Positions 1 through 11,282 of a stretch of 64,000 bases of DNA are shown one piece after another. Both the position numbers and the translations under genes were made by a program. Origin of the DNA: Lotus japonicus (Eukaryota; Streptophyta; Magnoliopsida; Fabales; Fabaceae); the NCBI RefSeq assembly GCF_012489685.1, contig NC_080043.1, positions 10,480,501 through 10,544,500 on the forward strand, read 5' to 3'. The notes beneath the pieces are model-generated. The model saw only the letters and a program-made list of their open reading frames with translations. It was not told the DNA's origin and did no database searches. Position 1 is the first letter of the stretch, and every line of letters begins with the position of its first letter.

Positions 1-279
1 GAGTAAAATAACTATAACCAAAGTTGAATAAATTTAAATTTAATAAATAATTCTTTACACTGATAAAATCATTTCTTATTGTAATTTTAAAAGTTAAAAT
101 TACTTTATTGTGGATATAAAGTGTAAAAAAATATGTCATTATAACTTATTTATGATATTAAAAACTTATTACTTGATTTAATATATTTCAAATTCACATA
201 ATGATTTCTATATTTTTAAATGAATAAAATATTAAGACTACTTCAGTGCTAATTATTTAATATCAATTACTAGAGAGAA

Positions 280-974
280 ATGCATGCGTGTTTCATAACA
301 ATATTGTTTCTCTTGAACATATATGAGACTATTGCTTGGTTTGTGTGTTTTGGTGGGTCAAGGGGAAGTGGAATGATTGTTCATATGATTTGGAACGGTT
401 TGCTAGCTAGAGGCTTTGAGCGTATTAAATGGTCACGAAAACAAAAGATGCCACAAAGAGTGTATTGGGAGCCACAACTAGAAACTGTTTTGAAGTTTAA
501 TGTAGATGAGGCGTTGAAAGGGAACCCAGTGGTGAGTGGCATTGGCGGGATTTTGAGGGATCAAGGAGGAGATTTGTTAGGTTACTTTGCAAAAGGAACT
601 GGAATGTTGTGGGCTTTTGACGAAGGTTCAAGCAGTGTTACATGCTTTGTTATTTTTCCAACAATTTAAATTTTCAAATGTGGTAGTTGAGAGTGATTCT
701 TCCTTAGTGGTTGGGTGAGTACGTCTATGGTAGATAGGAGGTCATGGAAATTGGAACATGTATTTAATCATATAGATCATCTGATGTCTATAATTCAGTG
801 TGTTGGTGTGGTGCATGTATTGAGTCAGGAAAACACTATGACAAACTTTTTGGCAAATCAAGGGTGTGGTAGGGAACAACAGATATGAGTTTGTTATGAT
901 CCAATGTAATTATATAAATGAGAAAGTTTTTCTCATTTTTATTGCGTTTTAATAAGGTTTCTTTTTTAAAAAAG
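280..974 (+). pseudogene. Decayed LINE fragment with RNase H domain
   Basis: This is the 3' end of a non-LTR retrotransposon. Around 500-610 the translation shows the plant LINE RNase H start (KFNVDEALKGNP, then GIGGILRD and LLGYFAKG). A frameshift near 620-640 moves the rest to another frame, where the VVESDSS aspartate motif and a TNFLANQGCG C-terminus can be read up to about 885. An in-frame TGA near 716 sits where family members have Trp after VVG. An AT-rich tail with an A-run ends near 974. It is related to the better preserved copy at 4260-4958. No 5' end or target duplication was found. It is not expected to encode an active enzyme. Confidence 0.7.
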
Positions 975-1149
975 GTCAATTATCAAATTTGAGTAATATT
1001 AATTATTTAGATTTAGACAACTATAATTCTACTCAATGAAATGCCTCACCTCCATTATTATTTAAATATTATATTTTATAATTAAACATATTTATATATT
1101 TCTTAAAACTATAATAATCATATATAATTTTTAAAATATTATAAATAAA

Positions 1150-1178
1150 CCCGTGCAACGCACGGGTATAATTTCTAG
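1150..1178 (+). mobile_element. 3' terminus of a plus-strand Helitron
   Basis: A perfect 7-bp stem with a 3-nt loop (CCCGTGC-AAC-GCACGGG, 1150-1166) is followed 8 bp later by CTAG at 1175-1178 and a flanking T at 1179. A GC hairpin upstream of CTRR, with insertion before T, is the defining Helitron 3' end. The 5' TC end was not located and may lie before the window. The body probably includes the LINE fragment at 280-974. The hairpin resembles that of the larger Helitron next door, so they may be one family. Confidence 0.7.
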
Positions 1179-2210
1179 TAAATTGTATTTTATATTCGTA
1201 TGCAATTGATTGATTTTGCTTGTAATCTTTCATTTATGTCTGTTGCTTCTTTTTTTTTTCTTGATAAATAAAATGGTAGAATGGAGAGAAAACAACTTCA
1301 AACTACCGGGTATAGCATTGTTGGCATGAGCATAGACTCATATTGGGCATGACACTAGCAGTGTTCAGTTCATTTATGTTTGTCTTTGAGTAATGTATTT
1401 GTATTTTTGAGAATTTTATGCATTGAATTGTTATTTTGTCTAAATATATTTGCTTATTAAGTTTGATATCAACTTTTATTATTTGTAAATCTTATCATTT
1501 GGAAAATAAAAATAAGTTCCCTAATTATATTCCCTCCAATATTTAACTTCAAATTAAAATAACCCTAAAAAGTCTTATAATTATGAAAGGAAAGATCGAG
1601 TACATATCATAATATGAACTACTAACTAGTGTGTTTCACCTGTGCGTTGCACGACGGATTATTATTTTCGGATTTTACCTATCATTATTGATATAAAAGA
1701 AAAAATAGATTCATGAAAAACGAAGATATGACTTTCGTGATTGAAATTTAATAATGAGAAAAATGTTATAAATTAAAGATTGAAGTATAGATAAACAAAC
1801 AAACGACATCAATTAACAAATGATATAGTATTGGAGTCAGCTACTATTTAACATATATAGATTAGTCTAATATGTAGATGAATGTCTCGATAGAAATCTT
1901 CAAAGTTAGTCTCCTCAAACCATGAAGCTACAAATACATAGATTTGTGTAGATTAGATTAGATTTACATAGTAATAAACAAAAGTTAGTTTCAATGGGCA
2001 TTAAAATAAAATAATTTCTTTCAATTATAACATTGACTACTTTGAATACAAATTTTTTAGTTAATTTATATTAAATGTTGGTTCCACTATGTAAAAGGAT
2101 TAATGTGTAAAGATTGATTTTTGACTTTTCTGTTACAAAATAATAACTAATTTTAAGATCAAATTCATAATGTTATTAAAAAAAACTTAGATCATTAGAA
2201 AACGGACCTT

Positions 2211-3887
2211 TTAGATGTTGTCAAACACTTCTTGGTATACAACATTCTTTGTTGCATTTGAGAGGTTTCCTTCATCATCTAAAATCAATAATTTCAGCCC
2301 TTTTCTTGACTTCACTCTTGAGAGAGCAACATAGAGCTGACCATGAGTGAAAACTGGTCTAGGCAGATATAACCCAACATGAGATAACGGTTGACCTTGA
2401 CTCTTGTTTATAGTCATTGAAAAGCATAATGTGACAGGAAATTGCCGTCTTGAGAATTTGAACGGCAAACCAGGGTCAGATGGTATTAAGTTCATTCGAG
2501 GGATAAAAACTTTTTCTCCCATTTTTTTACCTGTTAGAATTGATGCTGAAATGACATTTTTGGTCAAATCTGTTACTATCAAGCGAGTTCCGTTACATAA
2601 ACCAATAGACTGGTCTATATTCCGAAGAAGCATAATTGGAATTCCAACCTTCAAATTAAGTTTGTGGTTTGGAATTCCTGAACATTTGACTTCATTCAAG
2701 AACTCAGAAGTGAACCAATCTCCTTTTATCTCTGTGTCCTCATCAGACTTGCATGTAGTGTCAAAGCTCAAATATTCCTTCTCATCACCAGGAACCATAG
2801 AAGACATGAAATTATTAACATGCTCAACACTCTCAAGGGTTGGTGCCAAAATTGCTCTTTCTTCAAAGAATGAATGATTTTTCATGTTGTCAATCATTTT
2901 AGGATAAGCAAAATTCACCAAGCTAAGTATAGGATCATCTGATTTTTCTATCAACAAATCTAGAGGTATTTTTATCATTGTTTGAGCATCATCAATTGTG
3001 TTCACCGTACCATCTCCAACTTGTAGAATCCATTCTGCAAACTCCCTGGTTTCTTCATTGGTTGACGATGTTGCAGAATTTTGTAATCTCATGTTTTTGG
3101 TCAATTTCAATACTTTGCACGAGTTCCATAAGCATGAAGAATTGATTGAAGATTCAATAATATCTGCTCGACTACCTTTTGGGACAACGGGAAGAATTTG
3201 CCTAAAATCACCTCCCAAGACCACAACTTTACCACCGAATGGTTTATCATAACCAAAATTCAAACGGGTTTTCATGAGGTCATTCAAAGTTCTATCTAAT
3301 GCTTCAAAACAATGTTTGTTCAACATTGGTGCTTCATCCCATATGATCAAACTTGCCTTTTGAAGTAATTCAGCCTTTTGCGATCCTTGTTTGATATTAC
3401 AGGTTGATATATCATTAATTGATATAGGAATAGACAACCTTGAATGAGCAGTCCTTCCTCCAGGCAACAACAAAGAAGCAATACCACTTGATGCCACGTT
3501 CAAAACAATGAGTCCTTGTGATCTTAAACCTGAAGACAATGTATTCCACACAAATGTTTTCCCCGACCCTCCAAATCCATATAGAAAATAAAACCCTCCA
3601 TCGTCGGACAAAACTGAACTCATTATTTGTTTATACACTTTAGATTGCTCAGCAGTCAAAGACTTTAACAGTGCTTCATGTGTATCGCGCATTTCTTGTT
3701 TACTGTAATTCAACTCGTCGACAACAAACTTGTTTTCAAATTGTAGAGTTTCAGAAAATCTGGGATATGACATACATGGAAATTCTTTAAGTGACCTCCC
3801 ATTGCAGTGGAGAAGTTTCTCAATTTCAATTAAGCAGAGGTTCATGAGAGCATCATCCTCTATTCGAAGATCTAGAATTATATGCAT
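2211..3887 (-). CDS. Helitron Pif1-like helicase, C-terminal half (partial)
   Basis: This 558-residue ORF is the SF1B helicase part of a plant Helitron RepHel protein, which unwinds donor DNA during rolling-circle transposition. Visible motifs are Walker A GFGGSGKT (104-111), Walker B WDEAP (183-187), GGDFRQILPVV (about 225-235), INKSQGQ near 495 and VALSRVKS near 527. The N-terminus (EDDALMNLCLIEIEKLL) is the linker that normally follows the Rep domain. Upstream on the minus strand come repeats and a LINE instead of Rep, so the gene is truncated rather than a host Pif1. The helicase frame itself is open to its stop. The chosen Met is only the first in frame and has no independent support. 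Confidence 0.85.
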   Translation of the reverse strand: MHIILDLRIEDDALMNLCLIEIEKLLHCNGRSLKEFPCMSYPRFSETLQFENKFVVDELNYSKQEMRDTHEALLKSLTAEQSKVYKQIMSSVLSDDGGFYFLYGFGGSGKTFVWNTLSSGLRSQGLIVLNVASSGIASLLLPGGRTAHSRLSIPISINDISTCNIKQGSQKAELLQKASLIIWDEAPMLNKHCFEALDRTLNDLMKTRLNFGYDKPFGGKVVVLGGDFRQILPVVPKGSRADIIESSINSSCLWNSCKVLKLTKNMRLQNSATSSTNEETREFAEWILQVGDGTVNTIDDAQTMIKIPLDLLIEKSDDPILSLVNFAYPKMIDNMKNHSFFEERAILAPTLESVEHVNNFMSSMVPGDEKEYLSFDTTCKSDEDTEIKGDWFTSEFLNEVKCSGIPNHKLNLKVGIPIMLLRNIDQSIGLCNGTRLIVTDLTKNVISASILTGKKMGEKVFIPRMNLIPSDPGLPFKFSRRQFPVTLCFSMTINKSQGQPLSHVGLYLPRPVFTHGQLYVALSRVKSRKGLKLLILDDEGNLSNATKNVVYQEVFDNI

Positions 3888-4259
3888 GTTATTAGTAATG
3901 AAACATAAATTTTCTTATGAGATTGGTAACTGAAGGAATGTACAAAGAAAAATATCAAGTAACATAGCAAATATGTTAAAAAATATAGATAACAAAATAA
4001 AATTGTGCAATACAAAGTTGTAACTGTTGAAAAAATGTGTTGTCAGAGTGTGGTGTATTTTTTTTTAAGAAAAAAAATGAGGAATCATATTTATTATTTA
4101 TTAAAAATATTCTAATAGAATATTAAGTTGTGAGGTTAGCGGGGTGGTGGTTATTTGGTTAAAAATGTGTGTTGTGGGTTAGTGGGGTGATTATTCTATT
4201 TTTATTAAAAATTTAGTAGTGTTTTATCTTAATATTAATGGGATAATATACAGTCAGGT

Positions 4260-4958
4260 ATGGACAACACTATCTGGAAATTAATTCCCTACTCTCTTAT
4301 TTGGTCTCTGTGGTTGGAACGAAATAACATCATTTTCAAAGGCAAAGAGGCAAATTTTCAAGAGGTTGCAGACATGTATTTGATCAGACTAACATGGTGG
4401 ATTAAGAGTGCTTGGATAACATGTCCCTTTGACATTGATCAAATATCAAGGAACTTGGAAAACATTCAGTTCCCTATGCCCCATCCCAATCCTAGACATG
4501 TTTCGTGGCTACCTCCTAACATCGGGTTGCTGAAATGCAATGTTGATGGAGCCTCAAAGGGCAACCCGGGGATCAGTGGGGTTGGAGGAGTTATTAGGGA
4601 TTCAAGCAAGAAATTTCTGGGATACTTTGCAATTGGCATAGGGTTCGGTTGGGCTCATGAAGCTGAGGTAAAAGCAATACTATTTGGGCTGCAGTTTTGT
4701 CAACAATTTCTCTTCAACAATGTAATTCTTGAAAGCGACTCCACAGCGGCTATAGGATGGGTGGTTTCAAGAGAAAAACGACCCTGGAAACTGCTCAATG
4801 AACTGAACCAGATTGATATTCTGATGAAGGAAATCAATGTCCTTGAAATTAGGCACACATATAGAGAAGGAAACTCGGTTGCTGATTTCTTGGCAAACAC
4901 AGGTTGTGAAGGTTTCGATCCCCTTTGGGTTTTGCTGGAAGATAGAAGACCAAATTAA
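4260..4958 (+). CDS. LINE-type RNase H domain protein (intact ORF)
   Basis: This open frame of 232 residues ends in a full RNase H domain of the kind fused to plant LINE reverse transcriptases (RVT_3 family). The four acidic positions can be read in order: D in KCNVDGASKGNPG (about 97), E in HEAEVKA (about 135), D in LESDSTAA (about 159) and D in SVADFLANTG (about 207). The first 80 residues (WSLWLERNNIIFKG) match the linker after the LINE RT zinc-finger region. The enzyme would degrade the RNA strand of RNA-DNA hybrids. Here it lacks the RT and endonuclease parts, so it is a truncated retroelement remnant, though its reading frame and catalytic residues are undamaged. Confidence 0.8.
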   Translation: MDNTIWKLIPYSLIWSLWLERNNIIFKGKEANFQEVADMYLIRLTWWIKSAWITCPFDIDQISRNLENIQFPMPHPNPRHVSWLPPNIGLLKCNVDGASKGNPGISGVGGVIRDSSKKFLGYFAIGIGFGWAHEAEVKAILFGLQFCQQFLFNNVILESDSTAAIGWVVSREKRPWKLLNELNQIDILMKEINVLEIRHTYREGNSVADFLANTGCEGFDPLWVLLEDRRPN

Positions 4959-5170
4959 CTCTCCTGCTTCTCACGCTTCTTTCGTTTCACTACCTTAAGG
5001 CACCTAGGTGCTCTGCGCTTGTAAATTGGCAGTTTGATGGTTTTGCTAAGGCACAAGGCTTTATGGTATTGCCGGGTTGGGTTTTGCTAATAGCTTACTA
5101 GCGATGCTATAGCAATCTGATTGTATCATTCTTATTCAGTTTCAATAAATTTGATCTTTCAAAAAAAAAA
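4260..5170 (+). mobile_element. 5'-truncated LINE copy with A-rich tail
   Basis: The RNase H ORF at 4260-4958 is followed by about 200 bp of 3' UTR ending in tttgatctttc plus a run of A at 5160-5170. This is the usual 3' signature of plant L1-type LINEs. The 5' boundary is not clear, and no convincing target duplication was found. The copy interrupts the Helitron tandem repeat, so it arrived after that array formed. Confidence 0.7.
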
Positions 5171-6009
5171 TTCGAAACGAATTTTTTTTATCAATAATCT
5201 TGGTAGTGTTTCATGGGATCCATAGTAAAACATTATATTCAACGTGGTGGGATGAATATCACCAGGGAAAGAGAGGTGTGTGGTTAGTGAGTGACAGTTA
5301 TTTAGTCCAAAATGTGTGTTGCTAGTTAGTGGGGTGTTTATTTTAACATAATTAAAATATACCATTTATTTTGTTTAAAAATATATTTTATTAAAAAAAT
5401 AGAATTCACATAGAATTTTAATTTGTAGGGTTAGTGGAGTGGTGGTTATTTTGTCGAATATGTGTTAGTGGGTTAGTTTGGCGGTTATTTTAACAAAATT
5501 AATATCTAATATTTATTTTGATAAAAAAAATACATTTTTCATTTAAAAAAAAATTCGCATATATATTAATTTGTGGGGGCTTTATCAAAAAAAAAAAAAC
5601 ATTTGTGAGGTTAGTGGGGGGGGTGGTTTTTTGTTTGAATTGTGTGTTGTGGGTTAGTGGGGTGGTTATTATTAACAAAATTAATATAAATTATTTATTT
5701 TAATAAAAAGATTAAACAAATAAAATAAATTCAGATATATTACTAAGTTGTGGGATTAGTGGGGTGGTTTTTTTTGAACTCATAGTGGGGTGGTTATTTT
5801 GTTGAAAATGTGTGTTGGTTATTTAAGATAGTATATTTAGTATATCTGGTTACATAACGCCTAAGCCAAATACATGAAAACATGAAATACTTAAACAACA
5901 AACAATACTTAAACAACAAACATTACGCCTAAGCCAAATGCATGAAAACATGAAATACTTAAAAAACAAACATAACGCCTAAAAAAGGAACATGATAAGT
6001 TCAATACAT

Positions 6010-8580
6010 AAAATTAACATCCAAAATATGATTGATCAATTCTTCTCCTTCTTAATCTTCTTGATCAGCTTCTTCTTGTTATTAGTTGAACCAACTCCTT
6101 CATTCTCCGAGTGAGTGCTCCGCTTGCATGGTGGTACTTCTTCTTTTTCTATGTTAGGATCAACTACATTGTTTGTCATCAGATCAACAACATCAGCACT
6201 CGCAGCAGCAACAAACTCTTCATTAAGATCCTGTTATGTAGTAAAAAATTAGATAACCGCATAATAATTAAAAATAAAAATTTATACTAAGTAAAATATA
6301 TAGTAGATGTAACCTTGGCCAAATTGGAACTCGCGTTTTCAACACTCTCATCAGATGTAGGTGTTTCTAGCAACAATAATGGAGCAGTGTCGTCCTATAA
6401 GCAAACAAAAGATGACAATAATATGTGAACAACACATTTTCAATAAATATAGGGAAAAATACTTCGCAATGATCCTAGTTACATTAGGAGGAGGGAGAGC
6501 TTCCTTGAATTGAGCAATTAAGTCGGGATCTGCACAGATTTTCTTGACACGATATGATGGCTCAAACCTGGAGCCGAGATCTCCACAAATTTTTTTGTCA
6601 CGATTTGATAGCTCAAACCTGTAGCTTGAAGTGTTGTTAACTTCAATCCTAAAGAGAAAGGTCTTTTCCAACAACTTAAGTAATTCAACAGGAGTTGTAG
6701 AGCCAGAGCCAGCAGGATTCTGTCACCAATTAAAAATTTACGAATTAAGACATGCTACCAATAGTAGTACATTTTATGATAAAATTGAACTCTGATCTCT
6801 TATACACATACCTTTGTTGACGAATCAACCAAGTCAGCACAGGTAGTTTCAAGAAGAGCACTCGCTTCTTTGTCAAATATGACCAATGTAGCAATGTCAT
6901 TACCCTGCTTTACTTTGACTTGCAAACAGAACCTATAGTAGCACAAAAAAAAGGAAAATTAAATGGCCAAGAAATTTATTTTTCGACACAAAATGGAATA
7001 GGTAGTTCAATACCTAGGGATCATGGAAAAATAATGACGGTTACAACTATCACAAAAATACATTTTCTCATCCCAAATAACTTTTTTGTTGCACTTGCAA
7101 GCTTTGTACCACCAATTATTCCCCTCAGGTATTTGTATGATGGTCCCTAACACAACACAGCATGACTTCTGCATAAAATGACCAAGTTAGTTAAATACAT
7201 TTAAAAACAACAAAAGAAAAAAACACATAAATAAAAAAATAAGTTTTTTAGAAAATAAATATTGATAGACCTTATCCATGGCTCTGATCTGCTCGAAAGT
7301 TTTCATCTCTCAGAGTTTTAAGAACTCCTCCTCAAGGGAAGGTTTTGAAGAGTCGGACAATTGAGTAAGAATCTGAGATCCAGGTTCATTCATCTCGAAC
7401 AACCTATTGCATCAATACTTCCGTCAATTGTAATGAAGCCATAAAATTAAAAAATTAATAAGCAAATGAGCATAAGTAATGAGTATGGCCGTACTTGTCC
7501 CTCACAGCAATAGCTTCAGGAATCTCAGGATTAAAGAGGATCCGTGTTGCACCATATGCATTTTGCAGGCTTTGTTGACCTACACAATTATTTTAATATG
7601 CTTATCAAAAGAAACATTGAACACACCAGATATAAACAAAAAAATTCCCCTAACATACCTCTAAAAGGCTTGATTTTTGCAAACTGGATTAAAACAACAA
7701 CGCCGGTCAGATCGCGTGAAGATAAAGCAGCGAGTAGCTCTTGGACGTAGCTTCCAAAAAATGCACACTCAACTTTCACTCTGTTTTCAACAAACTTATG
7801 ATTTAAATTATTACTCACAATGATTGGTCAATTAATTCAAAATTTTGATAGATTTTTTGTTTTTGTTCAAAATACTAATAATTACCCTTCTTGTTCAATC
7901 TCTATGGTAATCCTCTTTCGCACTTGATGATTTTTTTCAAATTCCTGCTCGCCGCTATGGCCGGTAAGGATCCCTATCACATCTGCGAGACAAACAAAAT
8001 ATGATGCATCGCAAATAATTTTACGGATGTATACAATTTTAGTTTGAAATCTCACCGACTAACAGTGTCTGATCTGGATCAATGAACATGATATCAGAAA
8101 CAGAAACAAATGAATAAGGACTCTTAGTGATGGGAACGTCAGTTAGGATTTGAACAACCGAATCAAACCCAAAGATTATCCTGTGAGCATGTGTCGTAGT
8201 ACGAAAATCCAGAGGGCTATCACCAACATTGAAATGTGACAGCATGTATACTCGACCCTCAACTAACAAAGGATTAAACTCATAAACATGAGTCCTTTGC
8301 ACTGTGCCATGGATCCTATCACCCTGTAGATTGAGAACATGTAAGTGAACGGAATAAACTTAACATTTTAAACTAACATCAAGTCAAATAGACGTTTGTT
8401 TTTAAAATAACTAAGAAGTCGAACCTTTGCATCCATTAAAACCAACTCCATCGAATTAGGAAGTTTTGAACGATCGAAACTTGGAGTCATCCACTTCCGC
8501 ACCACCTTCACAATAACTCTCCACACATCCTTTTCCTTTGAAATGGAAGGGACATCATCAAAAGTTAGACTAAGAGCCAT
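6010..8580 (-). pseudogene. Helitron RPA-like OB-fold gene, multi-exon
   Basis: This is a split gene resembling the large subunit of replication protein A (DUF223/OB folds), a common passenger of plant Helitrons that would bind single-stranded DNA during transposition. Exon 1 (8580-8425) starts MALSLTFDDVPSI and ends MDAK before a GT donor. Exon 2 (8323-8056) carries LLVEGRVYMLSHFNVGD. Exon 3 (about 7983-7887) begins DVIGILTGHSGEQEF. Exon 4 (about 7790-7665) has VKVECAFFGSYVQELLAAL. A further exon (about 7588-7500) reads QNAYGATRILFNPEIPEA. Phases agree where I checked them (exon 1-2 phase 0, exon 2-3 phase 1). The C-terminus near 6040-6160 is lysine-rich. A TGA at 7310-7312 interrupts the frame in a later exon, so the copy is probably broken. 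The later exon borders are uncertain. Confidence 0.65.
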
Positions 8581-9225
8581 GACAACTTTTAGATGGAAAA
8601 GTGATGGATGAATTATGAAGTCACATGAGGAATTTATAGAAGTGTTTCTCAAGGTAGTTTATCTTTTTGTGGGTTGAATTTTTATACATGGTGGGTGGTT
8701 ATCAAATTTAAATGAACGTGGTGGGAGTTTGGAAAGATGGTTTGTTTTTTAAAGCATCAATTTTGGAAAAGAAAATGAAGTTCACGTAGGATACAATTAG
8801 TATATGTGGAACATGATGGGAATTTACACATAGTGGGTGGTTATGGTATGTTTTTTTAATGCATCAACTTTGGAAAAAAAAAGGCAAGTTCACGTAATAA
8901 ACAAATATGGAACATGATGGGAGTTTAGTGATGGTGGGTGGTTATTAAAGGAAATAGACATAGTCAGAGTTTAGAAAGTTAGAGCTCACGTGAATAATGG
9001 AGATTGAAATTAGGTGGTTGATTTTCCAAGTGAGTGAGGAGTTATTTACTAAGTGGGTGAGAAGTTATTTTTGTAGTAGCATTGTGGACCAAAAATTTAA
9101 CTGACGCATAATAGAATGACATGTGGCAATGAAGCTCCGAAATTTACTCTCGTAGCAGAATCAATGTGGTGATGTCACGTGGAAAGATTCTTCTTAGAGT
9201 GATTTTGCTTTATAGTATATATAGA

Positions 9226-11282
9226 TGTGTTTTCTTCGTTTTCTTTCTCCTTCCGCTCCAATTTGTGTGGAATTTGACTAAACTAAATATAAATCGAACA
9301 TGAGAAATAAAGTTAGTTTAAAATAAAAAACATTCCAAGTAAAGCAAACCTCTCTTTTTCCCCTAAGTTATCATCACAAAAGACTTGATACTAGTGTAGT
9401 ATAATCGATGCAATAAAATAATATGTAATCTAAAAATACCAAACATAAAAAGTTCGTTTCAAAAAAAGTACAATATTAATTAACACTCATTGTCAGTATA
9501 CTTTTTATTCATATCACTCTTTTCTCATTCTCAATTAAGTCAAAATTCTCTTAATCATTTTTTTCGTCGTCAACGAATAATGTTACTTTCACACCTCTTT
9601 TTGAGGTGGAAAGAGGTGGAATGATGAGAGAAATATAAAGAAAATAAAAAGTAAGAAAAAGAAAGTATGAGATGTGTTAGATAATAAGAGGAGAGAGATA
9701 AAAACAAAAATGTGTGGAAATGAAGTGTTAACATATCATTATTGCATCATCAACCTATGTAGTTACTACCAAACTTCCATTAGCAGTAGACACAACAATG
9801 TCGCTCATTCATGAGAGTTGAAATTTAGAGAACATTTTATCAAAGCTTTCATTCTCCTCCGTTTTGTACAGTTATAACTATTGTACCAACAGACTACTCT
9901 TAGTTTGTTTGATGTTGCATTTACCCTCATAAGAAATGGCCAATATTGTATCCCACATCGTCATTGCTTTCATCCTTCATTTGTAGGGATGTCTAACATC
10001 TCATGTCTTATCGACTCAATGAACAATATAATTGTTTCTTTCCAATTCCCATAATTACCGTCGTTGAAGAAGGGAGGCCTATGTTTGGTTGACCATTAGA
10101 CATGGGGTTGTTGTTTTTTAAAACCATAGGATCTCCTCTACACTTGTTGAGTGTTTAACCCAAAAGTAAGCTCTGATATCAATTGAAAAAAAAACAAAGA
10201 AACATGATAATAGAGGATGAATTGTCTTTAAACACTTTTGGGAAACAAAAATAAATAAACTTATGTGTGTGAGCAAGGAGAGAATCCATATATAAGTTTT
10301 ATAAGAACTCAAGTAAAGCTAAGAATGAATAACATGTTATGCTAATGAACTATAGGACATGTATTTATAAGATTTGTATTTGTGTTCAATGCCCTGCCGG
10401 TGTTGGGAAGCCCTTATGTGGAGCTTCCGCATTGCATTGATACCCTAACATCTTTTGTTTAAAAAAAGAAAATTCAAAGATTAAAAATAAGGAAATTATT
10501 TTTAGGGACTCAACCAAAATTTGCTATATTTTTAAGGAACAACTACAAACTTGAGTTTATTAAATTTGTAAAACAGCATCAAACAAATATCACAGCAAGA
10601 AACAAATTAGTAGATGGAGAGATGTCGAGAAGCACTGAGAGCCGAAACGGGTGAAAGAAAAAGACATGTTACTTTGGGGAGCCTGAAATATAATATGAAT
10701 TGATAGCAATGAGGACTGAAGTACAGTTTGATTATTTTTAGAAAATGAGGCAAGAATTTTGGAGGAATATTGCCTCAAAGGAAAGATCCAATTTTTTTCC
10801 AAAAAACATAGCCTTACATGCTTTTCAATACATTTTATCTTTTTCTATTCAATATAATGTCATGTCCATCTCTTGACATTGATTACATTTGTGGTCACAC
10901 CCACTATCCTACCACACGTTTGTGTGTGGTTACCACATTTCCCCCATCATCTTTCTTTCTCTCCCGGACCACACAGAGTGGCGGATATAGCCAAGGGGGT
11001 CTTGAAGGTGCCATGGTCCACCCGAAAATTTTATAAATCTTATATACCATATATAGTATTATGTATATGTAGAATTATATGTATATATGAAATGATACTC
11101 AAATTCTGATTGCCAACACAGTTCTCAACTTCTCATGCTTGATGCTTTTAAAAAAAATTCTCATGTTTGATGCCCCTTTGTTCATGACTTTCAGCATATA
11201 CAACTGCATGAATGTTTGTGTCCTTTTGCTCGTTTTGATGATTAGTGAGGAGAATAATAATATAAGAAATCTCTCCCATAAC
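9226..11282. other. Intergenic, no gene seen
   Basis: AT-rich spacer. Near 9575-9755 two weakly inverted ends (atgttactttcacacctc and its approximate complement) hint at a decayed MITE. Near 10410-10470 there is a GC-richer stretch ending in tttgtttaaaaaaag that resembles a LINE 3' end. Near 10975 the string cagagtggcggatatagcc looks like one end of a hAT element, but I found no partner. No coding region was supported. Confidence 0.5.

Larger units (their letters stand above)
4080..5860. repeat. Degenerate ~180-bp tandem repeat inside the Helitron
   Basis: A unit containing (t)tgtgaggttagtggggtgg, then wording like aaaatgtgtgttgtgggttagtggggtggttatt, then an AT-rich stretch, recurs near 4128, 5425, 5605 and 5749, with a partial copy near 5255-5350. 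Spacing of the right-hand copies is about 145-180 bp. The LINE copy at 4260-5170 splits the array. The array lies where the Rep coding region of an autonomous Helitron would be expected. Confidence 0.65.
1626..9225 (-). mobile_element. Helitron, 7.6 kb, with helicase and RPA-like genes
   Basis: Read on the minus strand, the element starts with TCTATATATACTATAAAG at 9225 (flanking A at 9226). It ends with a GTGC-AAC-GCAC hairpin (about 1644-1654) and CTAG at 1629-1626, flanked by T at 1625. The A|TC...CTAG|T arrangement is the classic rolling-circle insertion pattern and leaves no target duplication. In transcription order it holds an RPA-like gene (8580-6010), a tandem-repeat zone with an inserted LINE (5860-4128) and a helicase ORF (3887-2211). 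The nickase (Rep, HUH) half of the usual ~1,400-residue RepHel protein is missing, so the copy is probably non-autonomous. Confidence 0.8.

Noticed and set aside
2211..3887. Host PIF1 helicase gene
   Set aside because: The N-terminal EDDALMNLCLIEIEKLL linker, the termini around it and the missing introns fit the Helitron helicase, not the nuclear PIF1 gene.
9575..9755. Possible MITE with inverted ends
   Set aside because: Ends align poorly and no target duplication was found; left as a remark in the spacer entry.
10818..11036. Overlapping plus-strand ORFs of 72-78 residues
   Set aside because: No motif, two frames compete, and the DNA looks like a hAT end fragment.
10975..11060. A hAT-like end (cagagtggcggatatagcc)
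   Set aside because: No inverted partner or 8-bp duplication could be found.
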